From the NCBI RefSeq assembly GCF_902364365.1, contig NZ_CABJDN010000010.1, positions 186,001-250,000 of the forward strand: a stretch of 64,000 nt of DNA, read 5' to 3'. This DNA is from Bacteroides intestinalis (GTDB taxonomy: Bacteria; Bacteroidota; Bacteroidia; Bacteroidales; Bacteroidaceae). Position 1 is the stretch's first letter. Every line of letters begins with the position of its first letter. Below the pieces are notes generated by a model. The model made no database searches. It saw nothing but the letters and a program-made list of their open reading frames with translations, and was not told where the DNA came from. Positions 35,200 through 44,653 of this stretch are shown here, in pieces. Position numbers and translations under genes: made by a program.

Positions 35200-35233
35200 C
35201 AGACTGTTAGAAAAAACAGACTGTTAGAAAAAA
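35200..35233. repeat. 17-bp exact tandem repeat, two copies
   Basis: The unit cagactgttagaaaaaa occurs at 35200-35216 and again at 35217-35233 without a change. It lies just upstream of the ATPase promoter. Confidence 0.75.
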
Positions 35234-35274
35234 CAAAAAGTTAGAACTACTATTATAGAAAAAAGCAGTTCTAT

Positions 35275-35305
35275 TTGGGTAGTTTCGTTATTCTCTGTAT
35301 TTTTG
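35275..35305 (+). promoter_or_regulatory. Promoter of the ATPase gene
   Basis: TTG at 35275-35277, a 20-bp spacer, then TATTTTTG at 35298-35305: full consensus. The final G is also the first base of the palindrome below. Leader about 62 nt. Confidence 0.65.
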
Positions 35306-35343
35306 TTCCGTAATGGCCATTACGGAACTGACGGTTACGGAAC
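35305..35343 (+). promoter_or_regulatory. Palindromic operator at the ATPase transcription start
   Basis: Bases 35305-35328 are a perfect 24-bp palindrome with half-site ATTACGGAAC. A third copy of the half-site core TTACGGAAC follows at 35335-35343 in the same orientation as the right arm, 15 bp further on. Lying over the expected start of transcription, it would suit a repressor dimer, or cause a hairpin at the 5' end of the mRNA. Confidence 0.6.
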
Positions 35344-35371
35344 TGTATTATATCTACGTAAACATTTGATT

Positions 35372-36688
35372 ATGAAATTCTACGATAGGGAACAAGAAAC
35401 AGCCAAGCTGCAAGAGATACAACAGAAATCTCTTCTTCAAGCTCAAATGACCATCATTACCGGACGAAGACGTATCGGCAAAACTCAATTATTGCTAAAT
35501 GTCACTGCAGGTCAACCTACACTCTATTTCTTCGTAGCCCGCAAAGCAGAAGCCGATCTTGTCGTTGACTTCCAGGCAATCGCAACCCGCAATCTGGGGA
35601 TTCCTTTCTTCGGACAGGTAACTTCCTTTGCCGAACTATTCCGCTTTCTCATGGAGTATTCCGCCATGAACCCGTTCAATCTCATTATCGATGAATTTCA
35701 AGAGTTCTTCAATATCAATCCCTCCATTTACAGCGAAATGCAGCACAATTGGGATATCAACAAAGACAAAAGCAGAATGAACCTCTTACTTAGCGGATCT
35801 GTCTATTCGCTAATGCAAAAGATATTTCAAAATAGCAAAGAACCGCTATTTGGCAGGGCCACTGCATACATCCGGCTAAAACCATTTCGTACAGATGTGC
35901 TGAAACAGATACTTTCTGATCATAATGCACGCTATACCGATGAGGATTTATTGGCTTTATATGCATTTACCGGTGGTGTGGCAAAGTATGTTCAACTTTT
36001 TATGGATAATGGTATATATACCAAGAAGAAGATGCTGGATTATATGATACAGGAAGATTCACTCTTCATCAGTGAAGGAAAAAATATGCTTGTCGAAGAA
36101 TTCGGAAAAGATTATGCAGTCTACTTTTCTATTCTTGCAGCCATAGCAAGAGGGGAAAATACACGCGCCAAAATAGAAGCGGTTGTGCAGAAAGAATTAG
36201 GCGGATACCTCTCCCGCTTGGAAAAAGATTTCAATCTGATAGAAAAACGTATACCACTATTGGCAAAAGTAGAAACGAAGAATGTACGCTATTGCCTGTG
36301 CGATAACTTTCTATCTTTTTGGTTCCGTTTCATCTTCAAATATTATTATATGGTGGAGATTGGTTCCTTTACGATGTTGCGTGAAATCATTGAACGCGAT
36401 TATGAGATATTCAGCGGTCAAATACTGGAGAGGTATTTTGCCACGCGCTTCATGGAAAAACAATGTAGCACTCGTATCGGTGGCTTTTGGGATAGAAAAA
36501 GAGAAAATGAAATAGACCTTATCACACTGAATGAATTGGAGAAATCTGCCCAGATCATTGAAATAAAACGCCAGAAACGGAAGATTGACATGGAACGTCT
36601 ACGGATAAAAGGCGCATTTTTTATTGAAAGCACCGGACTAAAGGATTATCAAGTAGAATATTTAGGACTGTCTATGGAAGACATGTAG
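35372..36688 (+). CDS. ATP-binding protein of the ATPase_2/DUF234 family
   Basis: A 438-residue STAND-like ATPase, a family named after archaeal members. The Walker A motif GRRRIGKT is at residues 31-38 and Walker B is NLIIDEFQEF near 110. A winged-helix-like part follows (FSILAAIARGENTRAKIEAV), and then the C-terminal DUF234 region. That region has a PD-(D/E)xK nuclease-like pattern: RENEIDLI followed by IIEIKRQ. I chose the Met at 35372 because the reading frame upstream of it crosses the operator. The gene stands alone. The role of this family in bacteria is not settled; links to mobile or defence functions have been proposed from the fold only. Confidence 0.85.
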   Translation: MKFYDREQETAKLQEIQQKSLLQAQMTIITGRRRIGKTQLLLNVTAGQPTLYFFVARKAEADLVVDFQAIATRNLGIPFFGQVTSFAELFRFLMEYSAMNPFNLIIDEFQEFFNINPSIYSEMQHNWDINKDKSRMNLLLSGSVYSLMQKIFQNSKEPLFGRATAYIRLKPFRTDVLKQILSDHNARYTDEDLLALYAFTGGVAKYVQLFMDNGIYTKKKMLDYMIQEDSLFISEGKNMLVEEFGKDYAVYFSILAAIARGENTRAKIEAVVQKELGGYLSRLEKDFNLIEKRIPLLAKVETKNVRYCLCDNFLSFWFRFIFKYYYMVEIGSFTMLREIIERDYEIFSGQILERYFATRFMEKQCSTRIGGFWDRKRENEIDLITLNELEKSAQIIEIKRQKRKIDMERLRIKGAFFIESTGLKDYQVEYLGLSMEDM

Positions 36689-36795
36689 TCTTCCGTAGAC
36701 ATAAAGAAAGAATTTTCTTTATTCCACCTCCATAAAGGCAGACTTTCAAGTATTTCAGCAACATACTCTTTTATCTCTAAAAGGGGAAATAGAAA

Positions 36796-36831
36796 AATCC
36801 TGCATATACAGCGGCATGTGTATGCAGGATT
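36796..36831 (-). terminator. Hairpin between the ATPase and GH78 genes
   Basis: A 15-bp stem (36796-36810 with 36817-36831; one G-T pair) and a 6-nt loop. The minus strand runs into TTTTTC after it, so it can end PUL 2 transcripts; it may also serve the ATPase gene. Confidence 0.6.
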
Positions 36832-36882
36832 CTCGTATAATATACTTCATTTATGCAATTTTTTAATGTAAAAAGCCTGTTC

Positions 36883-36938
36883 CTTGTTTGCAAAACACTA
36901 ACTTCCTGTCGACAGGAAGTTAGTGTTTTGCAAACAAG
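36883..36938. repeat. Perfect 56-bp palindrome
   Basis: The two 28-base arms (36883-36910 and 36911-36938) are exact reverse complements with no spacer; the centre is GTCGAC. A shorter palindrome (36938-36949) follows directly. Further on, 36956-36975 and 36977-36997 are two similar copies of a motif of about 20 bases ending TTTCATTA. No gene lies in 36689-37163. Confidence 0.9.
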
Positions 36939-37163
36939 AAGTTAACTTCATTCAGAAAGAACACTTGTTTCATTAAAAAGAAACACTACTTTCATTAGAA
37001 ACGAGCAATATATCGACTTTTTAGAGTTGTAAACTATTCGCTATACACCTGACAATATGCAGTCTACAAAAATACAATTCTTTCTTTTCTTCCATCCGGT
37101 AGAACAGGGCAAAAGAACAGATTCTAAAGCTATTAAATATGCAAAGTGTCAGAATGACTTATT

Positions 37164-40100
37164 TCATTTCTTCCTCTTCCTTTCCGCAAGCGGATAATCC
37201 TTCTTCACCTCAAACGAATAGCTGCCGGAAAGAAGTTTCAGAACCACCTCTCCATTTCCTTCACTGATAAATTCTATTCCTTTACACTTTCGGACAGGCT
37301 TCGTTTTCTCGCGAACATCCCTCAACGATGCAGCCGGCAGATGTAAGGTAGCTGTAGTATTGGCAGGTACAGTGAAAGTATAACGAATCACTCCGCTCTC
37401 CACTTTCCAGCCACTTTCAATGCGCCCATACATAGAATCATAATATCCCCGTGCATACGTCATCTTCCCTGTTGGATCGGGTATCGGCTTCAGAACGAAC
37501 TGCTTGAAACCGGGAGAAGTTTCATCACGCTGTATTCCTAAAGAGTAATTATACATCCAGGCACCCACGGCACCGAAAGAATAATGATTGAAAGAATTCA
37601 TGCGATTGTTTCCACCAAAACCATCTGTGCGAGTATAAGAGTTCAGACGTTCCCAGATGGTAGTGGCTCCCTGTTCAATGGAATAAAGCCACGAAGGATA
37701 ACTGGTCTGCTGAAGTAGCCTGTAAGCCAAGGCTGAATGCCCGTAGTCAGACAAAGCCTTATTGATCCATGATGTGCCGATGAAACCTGTCATCAGAGAG
37801 TAAGGCGGGCATTGCTGACCTCTGTCTGTGGTATTCTCCCTTCTCACAGTCTCTGCAAGATTGGCAATCACCTTATTACGATTCTCTTCATCAATAATAT
37901 TGAAAGCCAACGGAAGCACATACGAAGTCTGTATATCTATATGTGATCCTTTCTTCTCAGGGACAAAAGCCGAAAACCGGGTCTTTCCGGTCTCAGGCTC
38001 TATATACGTTTTATTGAAGAAATCCTTCCGGGCGGCATGCAGTTCACGAAACCACTCGGCATCGGTAGCCTTACCAAGGACAGTCGCCATCTTAGCCATC
38101 AACTCCAGATCATAAATGAAGTAGGCTTCCCATACCAGAGATTTATCATTCTTCTCATCCTCCAGCCCCAGCCAGTCACACAAATCACCCCACGAACGGG
38201 TTTGAACAATCAGGTTGGTTTCTGTTTCGATGGTATTATCGATGATGTATTGAATATAGCGCTTCATAGCGTCATAGTGTTCGCTCAACAAAATGGTATC
38301 CCCATATTGCTGGTAACACTCCCAAGGCACTGTGATTCCGGCACTTCCCCACAGCAGACCGCCAAAGCCACCACCTAATGGAGCAATATCCGGAAAACGC
38401 CCATCCGTCCGCTGAACATCGCGCATAGAACGGAGATAGCGTCTCAGGAATTGCGGGACATCCGCCAGATAAGTTGCCGTGCGCGAGAAGACAGAAATGT
38501 CTCCTGCCCATCCCAGCCGTTCATTGCGTTGCGGGCAGTCCGTAGGAATGGAAAGGAAGTTTCCATAAGAAGACCAGGTTATATTCTTCCAAAGCTGATT
38601 CACCTGAGTATTGGAAGTCTCGTAGCGTGAGGCTAATTCGTGTATAGAGCTGAGTACTATCCCTTTCACCGCTCCCACAGACAACGGTTTATCAATGCCT
38701 GTGATCTCTACAAAGCGGTAGCCATGATAGGTGAAGCGCGGAGAGATGGTTTCCTGCCCGCCTTTGGCTATATAAACATCCTGAGCCATAGCAGCACGGA
38801 TATTCTCCAACATAATCATACCGATATTCCCTTCGTATTCCGGCAAATCGGGGTATTTCACCTCAGCAAAGCGCAGCGTAATTTCCGTTCCGGGTTTCAT
38901 GCCCGATAAACTAATCCGGGGAACTCCTACCATATTCTGCCCCATATCATACACAAACACACCGGGACGGACTTCTTCCACCGAGAGAGCCGTCAACTCA
39001 TTTATTTGTTTCACCGTCTGACCGAACTGCCCGGTAAGTTCAAAGCCTGAATAATCGTTCACCCACGGCATATTCGGATTACCTGCCGTACTGATATTAC
39101 CTTCCAAGACAACTTCATGAGCCGGTTTCCAGGCAGATGCATCATAAGAGGCCATACTCCATCCTTCCACTGCCGTTTCCCTTAAAGCATCATACACTTC
39201 GCCCTGAAAGAAACTACCGTAAGTAATAGGACCTTCACTGAAATACTGCCAGGATAACGGATCGGTTACCACCACATCGGTCCGGCCATCTGCATACGTG
39301 ATAACCAGTTTTGCTAATAAAGATTGGCGGTCACCGAAGAAGTTCCAATTGTCTCCCGCAAAGGTAGCACCCCCACTCCACCAGCCTTCTGCCATCAAAG
39401 CGCCAAGGGCATTTCTACCGGAATGAACGTACTCCGTTACATCAAACGTTTGGTACAGGTGGGTTTTATTATACTGGGTAATTCCGGGATTAAAATAATC
39501 GTCTCCTATACGCTTGCCATTCAGATAAACCTCATAAATACCACGTGAAGTAACATACAAGCGGGCTTTGGCTATTTCAGTATCCGGAGTAGAGAAAACC
39601 GTACGAAGCATAGGGGCAGAATTACCTTTGGGAGTGAAAGTACGAAAAGCACCGGAAACACCGCCATCTATCCAGTTATTCCCTTCTTTACAAGTAGTTA
39701 TCACATTCGAAGGACTTCTGAAATTAGCAATCTCCATCTGCGGGAAAATAGCAGATTGGCCTGCGGGAACATCAAAACCGACATCGCCTACCACCGGGAA
39801 AGCAATAAAATCACCTCCTCGTCCCAGCGGATTCAGATTTACCCTACCAACCTCTTCACCACCATCCACATAGAATCTTGTAAACCCTAAATCGGAAGTA
39901 AGGCTTATGGTATGCTGTGCATACTTGTTGTTTTCATGAATCCATGTCAGCGGAACAGGGAAACTTTTGAAAGGAACGCTTCCCTGATCGTCCGGATGGT
40001 ATCCCACACGATACACATTCAGCATTGCCTTTTTACCCGAAGCGAGTGAATCAATGCTCAATTCTATTTTAATGTAAGATTCATCTTTTCCATTCTGCAA

Positions 40101-40709
40101 GTGATACAGGTTCTTATTCTTATCCATCAGACGCTTATCATTCGCTCCGTAGACAAAGCCCGCACGCGTGCTTTTTGACTTTTCATCCAGCTGAAGTGAA
40201 ACATTCAGCCTGAATGCCGGGAGATAGTGAGAATAGAGCATCCTGTCTTTATCTCCGCCACCTATCCACTTGGCACCACTCCATCCCTCGTAAGGAGAAG
40301 TTTTACTCATTAATCCTGTCTCAAACCAGGACGTTTCCGATGATTGTTCGCCTCTTTGATTCCAAACGTTGACCGTCCAGAAATAGCAGGTAGCAGGTTG
40401 CAAAGGAGTACCGGCATATTCTATGTTCAGTGACAGGTCACTCGACACTTTTCCGCTATCCCATACCAAACTACCCATTTCATCAGTCACTATTATCTGA
40501 TAGGCCTTCTGCGAATAACCTCTTTCAGTATCCGGCACCACCATCTGCCAACTGAAACGAGGCTTTTCTACATCGATGCCTAATGGCATTTCGGCATATT
40601 CCACCTTGAGTTTTTTGATAGAAACAGGATTTTCTACAGCATATAACAAAGCCGGGCAAGCCAGGCAGATAGAAAGAATCAACAATACAAGAGATTTATA
40701 GCTTTTCAT
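37164..40709 (-). CDS. GH78 alpha-L-rhamnosidase (PUL 2, last gene)
   Basis: An exported alpha-L-rhamnosidase of 1181 residues that removes terminal rhamnose by inversion. Domains in order: signal peptide (ending PALLYA), an N-terminal fibronectin-III-like domain (PRFSWQMVVPDTERGYSQKA), beta-sandwich domains including one with a lectin-like insertion at about 160-330, the Bac_rhamnosid N domain, the (alpha/alpha)6 catalytic barrel (about 690-1050) and a C-terminal sandwich. E730 and D737 lie in DCPQRNERLGWAGD; E1020 in GATTIWERL is the likely base. A Cys in CLACPAL could also mark lipid anchoring. A -7 box 35 bp upstream suggests separate transcription from the rest of PUL 2. Confidence 0.95.
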   Translation of the reverse strand: MKSYKSLVLLILSICLACPALLYAVENPVSIKKLKVEYAEMPLGIDVEKPRFSWQMVVPDTERGYSQKAYQIIVTDEMGSLVWDSGKVSSDLSLNIEYAGTPLQPATCYFWTVNVWNQRGEQSSETSWFETGLMSKTSPYEGWSGAKWIGGGDKDRMLYSHYLPAFRLNVSLQLDEKSKSTRAGFVYGANDKRLMDKNKNLYHLQNGKDESYIKIELSIDSLASGKKAMLNVYRVGYHPDDQGSVPFKSFPVPLTWIHENNKYAQHTISLTSDLGFTRFYVDGGEEVGRVNLNPLGRGGDFIAFPVVGDVGFDVPAGQSAIFPQMEIANFRSPSNVITTCKEGNNWIDGGVSGAFRTFTPKGNSAPMLRTVFSTPDTEIAKARLYVTSRGIYEVYLNGKRIGDDYFNPGITQYNKTHLYQTFDVTEYVHSGRNALGALMAEGWWSGGATFAGDNWNFFGDRQSLLAKLVITYADGRTDVVVTDPLSWQYFSEGPITYGSFFQGEVYDALRETAVEGWSMASYDASAWKPAHEVVLEGNISTAGNPNMPWVNDYSGFELTGQFGQTVKQINELTALSVEEVRPGVFVYDMGQNMVGVPRISLSGMKPGTEITLRFAEVKYPDLPEYEGNIGMIMLENIRAAMAQDVYIAKGGQETISPRFTYHGYRFVEITGIDKPLSVGAVKGIVLSSIHELASRYETSNTQVNQLWKNITWSSYGNFLSIPTDCPQRNERLGWAGDISVFSRTATYLADVPQFLRRYLRSMRDVQRTDGRFPDIAPLGGGFGGLLWGSAGITVPWECYQQYGDTILLSEHYDAMKRYIQYIIDNTIETETNLIVQTRSWGDLCDWLGLEDEKNDKSLVWEAYFIYDLELMAKMATVLGKATDAEWFRELHAARKDFFNKTYIEPETGKTRFSAFVPEKKGSHIDIQTSYVLPLAFNIIDEENRNKVIANLAETVRRENTTDRGQQCPPYSLMTGFIGTSWINKALSDYGHSALAYRLLQQTSYPSWLYSIEQGATTIWERLNSYTRTDGFGGNNRMNSFNHYSFGAVGAWMYNYSLGIQRDETSPGFKQFVLKPIPDPTGKMTYARGYYDSMYGRIESGWKVESGVIRYTFTVPANTTATLHLPAASLRDVREKTKPVRKCKGIEFISEGNGEVVLKLLSGSYSFEVKKDYPLAERKRKK

Positions 40710-40740
40710 AATATACAGTAATTCATAGATTTACAGTGTA

Positions 40741-40748
40741 CAAATATA
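40741..40748 (-). promoter_or_regulatory. Putative -7 box of the GH78 gene
   Basis: TATATTTG on the minus strand matches TAnnTTTG, 32 bp upstream of the start. No proper TTG partner. Confidence 0.4.
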
Positions 40749-40851
40749 GTGTTTATCTAATAAATATTGAATGAGTAATTTGATATAATTCATTAGAAAA
40801 TTGCCATATCAGTAAACATAGAATCTAATTCAATAATCTGTATATAAGTCT

Positions 40852-41940
40852 TTATCCTATGATCCACTTACTGCCCGGTATGAACGAGATAATCTTCGTA
40901 GCGATGAAACAGCTAATGAATGTACTTACTGCAATACAGGGTATAGCAGCAACAGTGGGCAGTTCCAGATTATGCTTGAACACGGTTACCCATAACCCAA
41001 GCCAGAATATGTGCATAAGGTACATACCATAGCTGAGCTTTGATGTTTCTGTAATAACCTGTGGCGGATTCTGACGGTTTATGCATGTGAAAAGAAGGAA
41101 TGTACCTGCCGTAAGAAGCACACAGTTGATGGTGCAGAAAGCCCATCCGATCTCTATTTCCGGGGTAACAAGAATTTCTCCGGGAATGGCCTGGATATAG
41201 AATGAGTAAATCGTCCATACAGCACCGACCACCATTAAAATAGTTCCTATAGTGAGGCGCTTGGAACGGTTCCACGTAAGATGCACACGTATATAATGCG
41301 CCATGACAAGGTATCCCAAGTAACCGGAGAAGTACCACAACATATGGTATTCGTTCCAGAAACATTGTCCCCACACTTCACCAAACCAGCGGTTGAGATA
41401 AGGCATACAGGTCGAGAGCAGGAACAGACCAATGAAGAAACGTTCTTCTTTAGCCGTAGCTTTACTCAGCCACGGCGATATGATGGGGATGAACAGATAA
41501 AGGCTGATCAAAGGATACATGAACCACAAGTGTCCGGCCAATGACGGAAAGTTCAGGAGTATCCGCGACATATCATTAAATGATGTTTCTCCGTTTATCT
41601 GTCCCCACAACATCGGAAGCGTACTGTACAGTATCATGAATATGAAGAATGGCGGCAAGATGCGAAGGGCACGTTGACGGTAGAATTGCCACATGGTCTG
41701 TTCTTTCTTCATCGGTGCAAGAAGAAATGCAGAGACAATCATAAACAGTGGCACCGCCATGCGTGAGAAACCGTCGTACACAGCTACCCATAGCCGGTCT
41801 GCCTCACTACCCAGGTAGGACTGCGGCCCCACCATATCCGTAGCTCCGGCAGCACCATAAAAGTTTTCACTAGCATGGACAACCATGACAAGAAAGCACG
41901 CAAATACACGCACATAATCTAAAAAAACAATACGCTTCAT
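40852..41940 (-). CDS. Acyltransferase 3 family inner-membrane protein
   Basis: A 362-residue integral membrane protein with about ten membrane segments, of the acyltransferase-3 family that O-acylates sugars and other exported compounds. Recognisable pieces are FLDYVRVFACFLVMVVHASE (with the conserved His), SRMAVPLFMIVSAFLL, RALRILPPFFIF and HLWFMYPLISLYLFIP. The conserved RxxR-like basic stretch and the His fit the family. It follows the GH51 gene by 22 bp, so it is part of the PUL 2 transcript. That is unusual, since PULs mainly degrade glycans. It may modify an imported or surface glycan, or be a passenger gene. Confidence 0.88.
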   Translation of the reverse strand: MKRIVFLDYVRVFACFLVMVVHASENFYGAAGATDMVGPQSYLGSEADRLWVAVYDGFSRMAVPLFMIVSAFLLAPMKKEQTMWQFYRQRALRILPPFFIFMILYSTLPMLWGQINGETSFNDMSRILLNFPSLAGHLWFMYPLISLYLFIPIISPWLSKATAKEERFFIGLFLLSTCMPYLNRWFGEVWGQCFWNEYHMLWYFSGYLGYLVMAHYIRVHLTWNRSKRLTIGTILMVVGAVWTIYSFYIQAIPGEILVTPEIEIGWAFCTINCVLLTAGTFLLFTCINRQNPPQVITETSKLSYGMYLMHIFWLGLWVTVFKHNLELPTVAAIPCIAVSTFISCFIATKIISFIPGSKWIIG

Positions 41941-41962
41941 CTTTTTTTATTTAAATATTTAA

Positions 41963-44482
41963 TTAGTTTGCTTTCAGACGCAATATGGTATATGAAAACG
42001 GTGGAAAACTATAGTCAAAACTTTCTCCGAAACCATTGTACTCACTCTCCTGCGGAGAAATCTTCATGGGTTCTTCAAAGGAATTCTCCTCCATATCGTT
42101 GGCTGCTGACAAAGAAATCACTTTACCAGTTTTCTCTACCTTGCTCACTCCTTCCAGTTTTATTCTTAACGGATAAGCTTCAGCCTCAGCATTCACTACT
42201 TTCACAATCAACTCACCGGTTGCTTCATCATAGCCCGAAGAGAAGAACTGAAGCGGCGTTGTTTCCGGTGAATAAGATACGATCAGCTTACCATCCATAT
42301 AGAGTTCACTCTTCAGCGGAGTAACCACCATCTTTACATCATACCACTGGTCGTTTTCAAGAGATTGCGCCACCCTGTCGCTAACCACACCGGTCGTGCG
42401 ACCTTCTGCAACTCCTTCGATAGCTGTAGTCTGGTTGTTCCATCCGGCAACATTGTACACAAACCCCTTCTTATTATCTTCCGACAAGCCGAAATAGATA
42501 AAGAAACCTTCGTGACCACCCGTCTTGCGGACTCTGCACTCAAGCGTAAACTCATTGCCGCTGAAACCATCTACGATATACTTCGTGGGTGTTTCCAGAG
42601 AAGTCTGGCTTAACAAACCGTCTTTCAAATTCCATGTACCCTTCTGCTCAGCAGGTTTAGCAAGATCCAGAGGAACGGCTGTTCCGTCTGCACGAGTCAC
42701 TTTTACGTCACTAAACTCTACCTGAGTATTCCATGAACCAAAGCCGAAGCGTCCTGCACTATATTCCATCTGCTGAGGAGCGCTCATAGTCAGATTGCTC
42801 TTTACATTATAGGTCGGACGATTCTCAGCAGCCATCTTCTGCACATAGTAAGAACTGCGCCCTAACACCTGATCCGTATCCAGCCAGATGAGGTTGACAG
42901 CCCATGAACGGTCATTCCGGTTTTCCAATAACGGAGCATAGGAAGTCATTTTCACCAGATCACCATTACGCTCCATGCCGGAGATGAAAGCTGCTTCCGA
43001 AAGGGCTGCACGCAGGTTACCTCCACCCACATTGGCATTGCAAGCATATTCGCCTACATACACATCGTATTTTCCACGCGGATGGTTATCAAAAATCTTT
43101 GTATTCTGGAAGAAGAATTCGGGATTGACGTACCAGTGCGGATCAATCATATCTGTCTTGGCAATCTTACCTGTTCCGCCCAAGCCATGATTGGAAATCA
43201 AGGTCAGTTCGGGATATTTCTCTTTGATAGCGGTATAGAAGATATCGAAGCGCTTGTCGTACTCATCGCCCCAGTTTTCATTGCCAATCTCAACATACTG
43301 CAATGGGAAGGGGGCGGGATGTCCCTGCTCGGCACGCTTAGCACCCCACTCGGTGGTGACGTCGCCGATGGCATATTCTATAGCATCCATACAGTCGTCC
43401 AGATAGTAAGCAATCTTATTCTCAGGCGAAGCATCTCCCATGCGGTACTGGCAACCCAGCCCGACATTGCAGACAAACATCGCCTTTGCACCTATATCCT
43501 CACAGAACTGCAACATTTCATAGTATCCGAAACCGTATGAGCAACGATATCCCCATGTGCTGTATTCTCCCGACCGTGCAGCAGGATCACCCAAGGTTTT
43601 CTTCCATTCAAAGCGGTTCTCCAATGAGATGCCCTCCACTACACAACCACCGGGCCAGCGTACAAATGCCGGTTGCAGACCTGCCAGCATTTCTGCTACA
43701 TCATTCCGCAAGCCATTCGGACGATTACGGAAAGTCTTCTCCGGGAAGAGGGATACATAGTCCACGTAAACCGTACCCGGTCCGTCAAATTCCAGAGCCA
43801 GTTTTCCTTTCGCATCGGTAGCCGCGGGTCTCATCATCTGGTGAACATCGTTCCACGTACCGCTTCCGCTTATCTCAATAGGGGCAGAAGCCAGTACTTC
43901 ATCCTTTTCGGACAACAGCAGGGCAGTTATTTTTCCTTTATAGTCGGCAGAAGTGCGAAGAATAGTACGCAGCAGATAAGAATCTTCCTTTACCAGATTC
44001 ATGCCCCAGTATCCTCCATTAATCAGGCGGACAGGAGTCGAGGCATCTTTGATGGTTACTTTCAGATTATTGGGTGCTGTCGGATATTTGGGATTTTCTT
44101 TCGTCAGTTTCATCTCTGCATGAGCAGTTTCCTGAGTATTCAGGTTCCACCCCGGCACAGGCTCGGTAGTCCAGCGGAAACTTCCTTCCCGCACTTCACC
44201 TGACATGTGGTTGCAGACTTTCTTCGGATGCAGTACATCTCCTTCAGCATAATAGCCTTCGGGCATTTCCAGTTCTTCGAAGCTACGGTTCTTTACCAGC
44301 TCGGCATATAAGCCACCATCTCCTGCATGATTAATTTCTTCGAAAAAGATTCCGTACATGGATGGAGCTACTTCGGCTCCTTTCTCTTGTAGATTGATTA
44401 CAAGTTCTTCTTTCGGTGCAATGCTATTGCAGGCGCTCAATAGTAAAGCAGCCGCGGCAGAGCATAAAAAAAACTTTTTCAT
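41963..44482 (-). CDS. GH51 alpha-L-arabinofuranosidase lipoprotein (PUL 2)
   Basis: An enzyme of 839 residues that releases terminal alpha-L-arabinofuranose from arabinan, arabinoxylan or arabinogalactan side chains. It has a lipoprotein signal (LLLSACNS). Acid/base E402 in EIGNENWGDEY and nucleophile E478 in YVGEYACNANVGGG mark the GH51 catalytic barrel. There is an N-terminal carbohydrate-binding-like region (about 100-250) and, after the catalytic domain, a laminin-G/concanavalin-like insert (about 560-700), then the C-terminal GH51 sandwich. It lies 327 bp after the GH2 gene, with a -7 box of its own. Confidence 0.94.
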   Translation of the reverse strand: MKKFFLCSAAAALLLSACNSIAPKEELVINLQEKGAEVAPSMYGIFFEEINHAGDGGLYAELVKNRSFEELEMPEGYYAEGDVLHPKKVCNHMSGEVREGSFRWTTEPVPGWNLNTQETAHAEMKLTKENPKYPTAPNNLKVTIKDASTPVRLINGGYWGMNLVKEDSYLLRTILRTSADYKGKITALLLSEKDEVLASAPIEISGSGTWNDVHQMMRPAATDAKGKLALEFDGPGTVYVDYVSLFPEKTFRNRPNGLRNDVAEMLAGLQPAFVRWPGGCVVEGISLENRFEWKKTLGDPAARSGEYSTWGYRCSYGFGYYEMLQFCEDIGAKAMFVCNVGLGCQYRMGDASPENKIAYYLDDCMDAIEYAIGDVTTEWGAKRAEQGHPAPFPLQYVEIGNENWGDEYDKRFDIFYTAIKEKYPELTLISNHGLGGTGKIAKTDMIDPHWYVNPEFFFQNTKIFDNHPRGKYDVYVGEYACNANVGGGNLRAALSEAAFISGMERNGDLVKMTSYAPLLENRNDRSWAVNLIWLDTDQVLGRSSYYVQKMAAENRPTYNVKSNLTMSAPQQMEYSAGRFGFGSWNTQVEFSDVKVTRADGTAVPLDLAKPAEQKGTWNLKDGLLSQTSLETPTKYIVDGFSGNEFTLECRVRKTGGHEGFFIYFGLSEDNKKGFVYNVAGWNNQTTAIEGVAEGRTTGVVSDRVAQSLENDQWYDVKMVVTPLKSELYMDGKLIVSYSPETTPLQFFSSGYDEATGELIVKVVNAEAEAYPLRIKLEGVSKVEKTGKVISLSAANDMEENSFEEPMKISPQESEYNGFGESFDYSFPPFSYTILRLKAN

Positions 44483-44526
44483 ACGCCTGTTTTATTAATC
44501 GGTATTAGATATATAATGTTTGTTCA

Positions 44527-44534
44527 CAAAGATA
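44527..44534 (-). promoter_or_regulatory. Putative -7 box of the GH51-acyltransferase genes
   Basis: TATCTTTG on the minus strand matches TAnnTTTG, 45 bp upstream of the start. No TTG at the usual distance. Confidence 0.4.
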
Positions 44535-44653
44535 AGCCATGTCTTTCTATCAGAATAGTCACAATCTTGCCAAAAAAAGCAATTTTTAGGCCAAAACGGA
44601 GAAACATTCCTGATTTAGAGGTAAAAATCACACTCTTTTCATGGCTATTTATA

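Noticed and set aside
34977..35210. A 77-codon open frame in the repeat-rich gap
   Set aside because: It runs through the terminator and both parts of the 22-bp repeat, has no export signal or recognisable motif, and its start lies in the -7 box of the small RNA candidate.
35081..35233. A CRISPR array
   Set aside because: The repeats are direct tandem copies without spacers and no cas gene is near.
36883..36938. The 56-bp palindrome as an intrinsic terminator
   Set aside because: No T tract follows on either strand. It could still affect RNA, but the usual criteria are not met.
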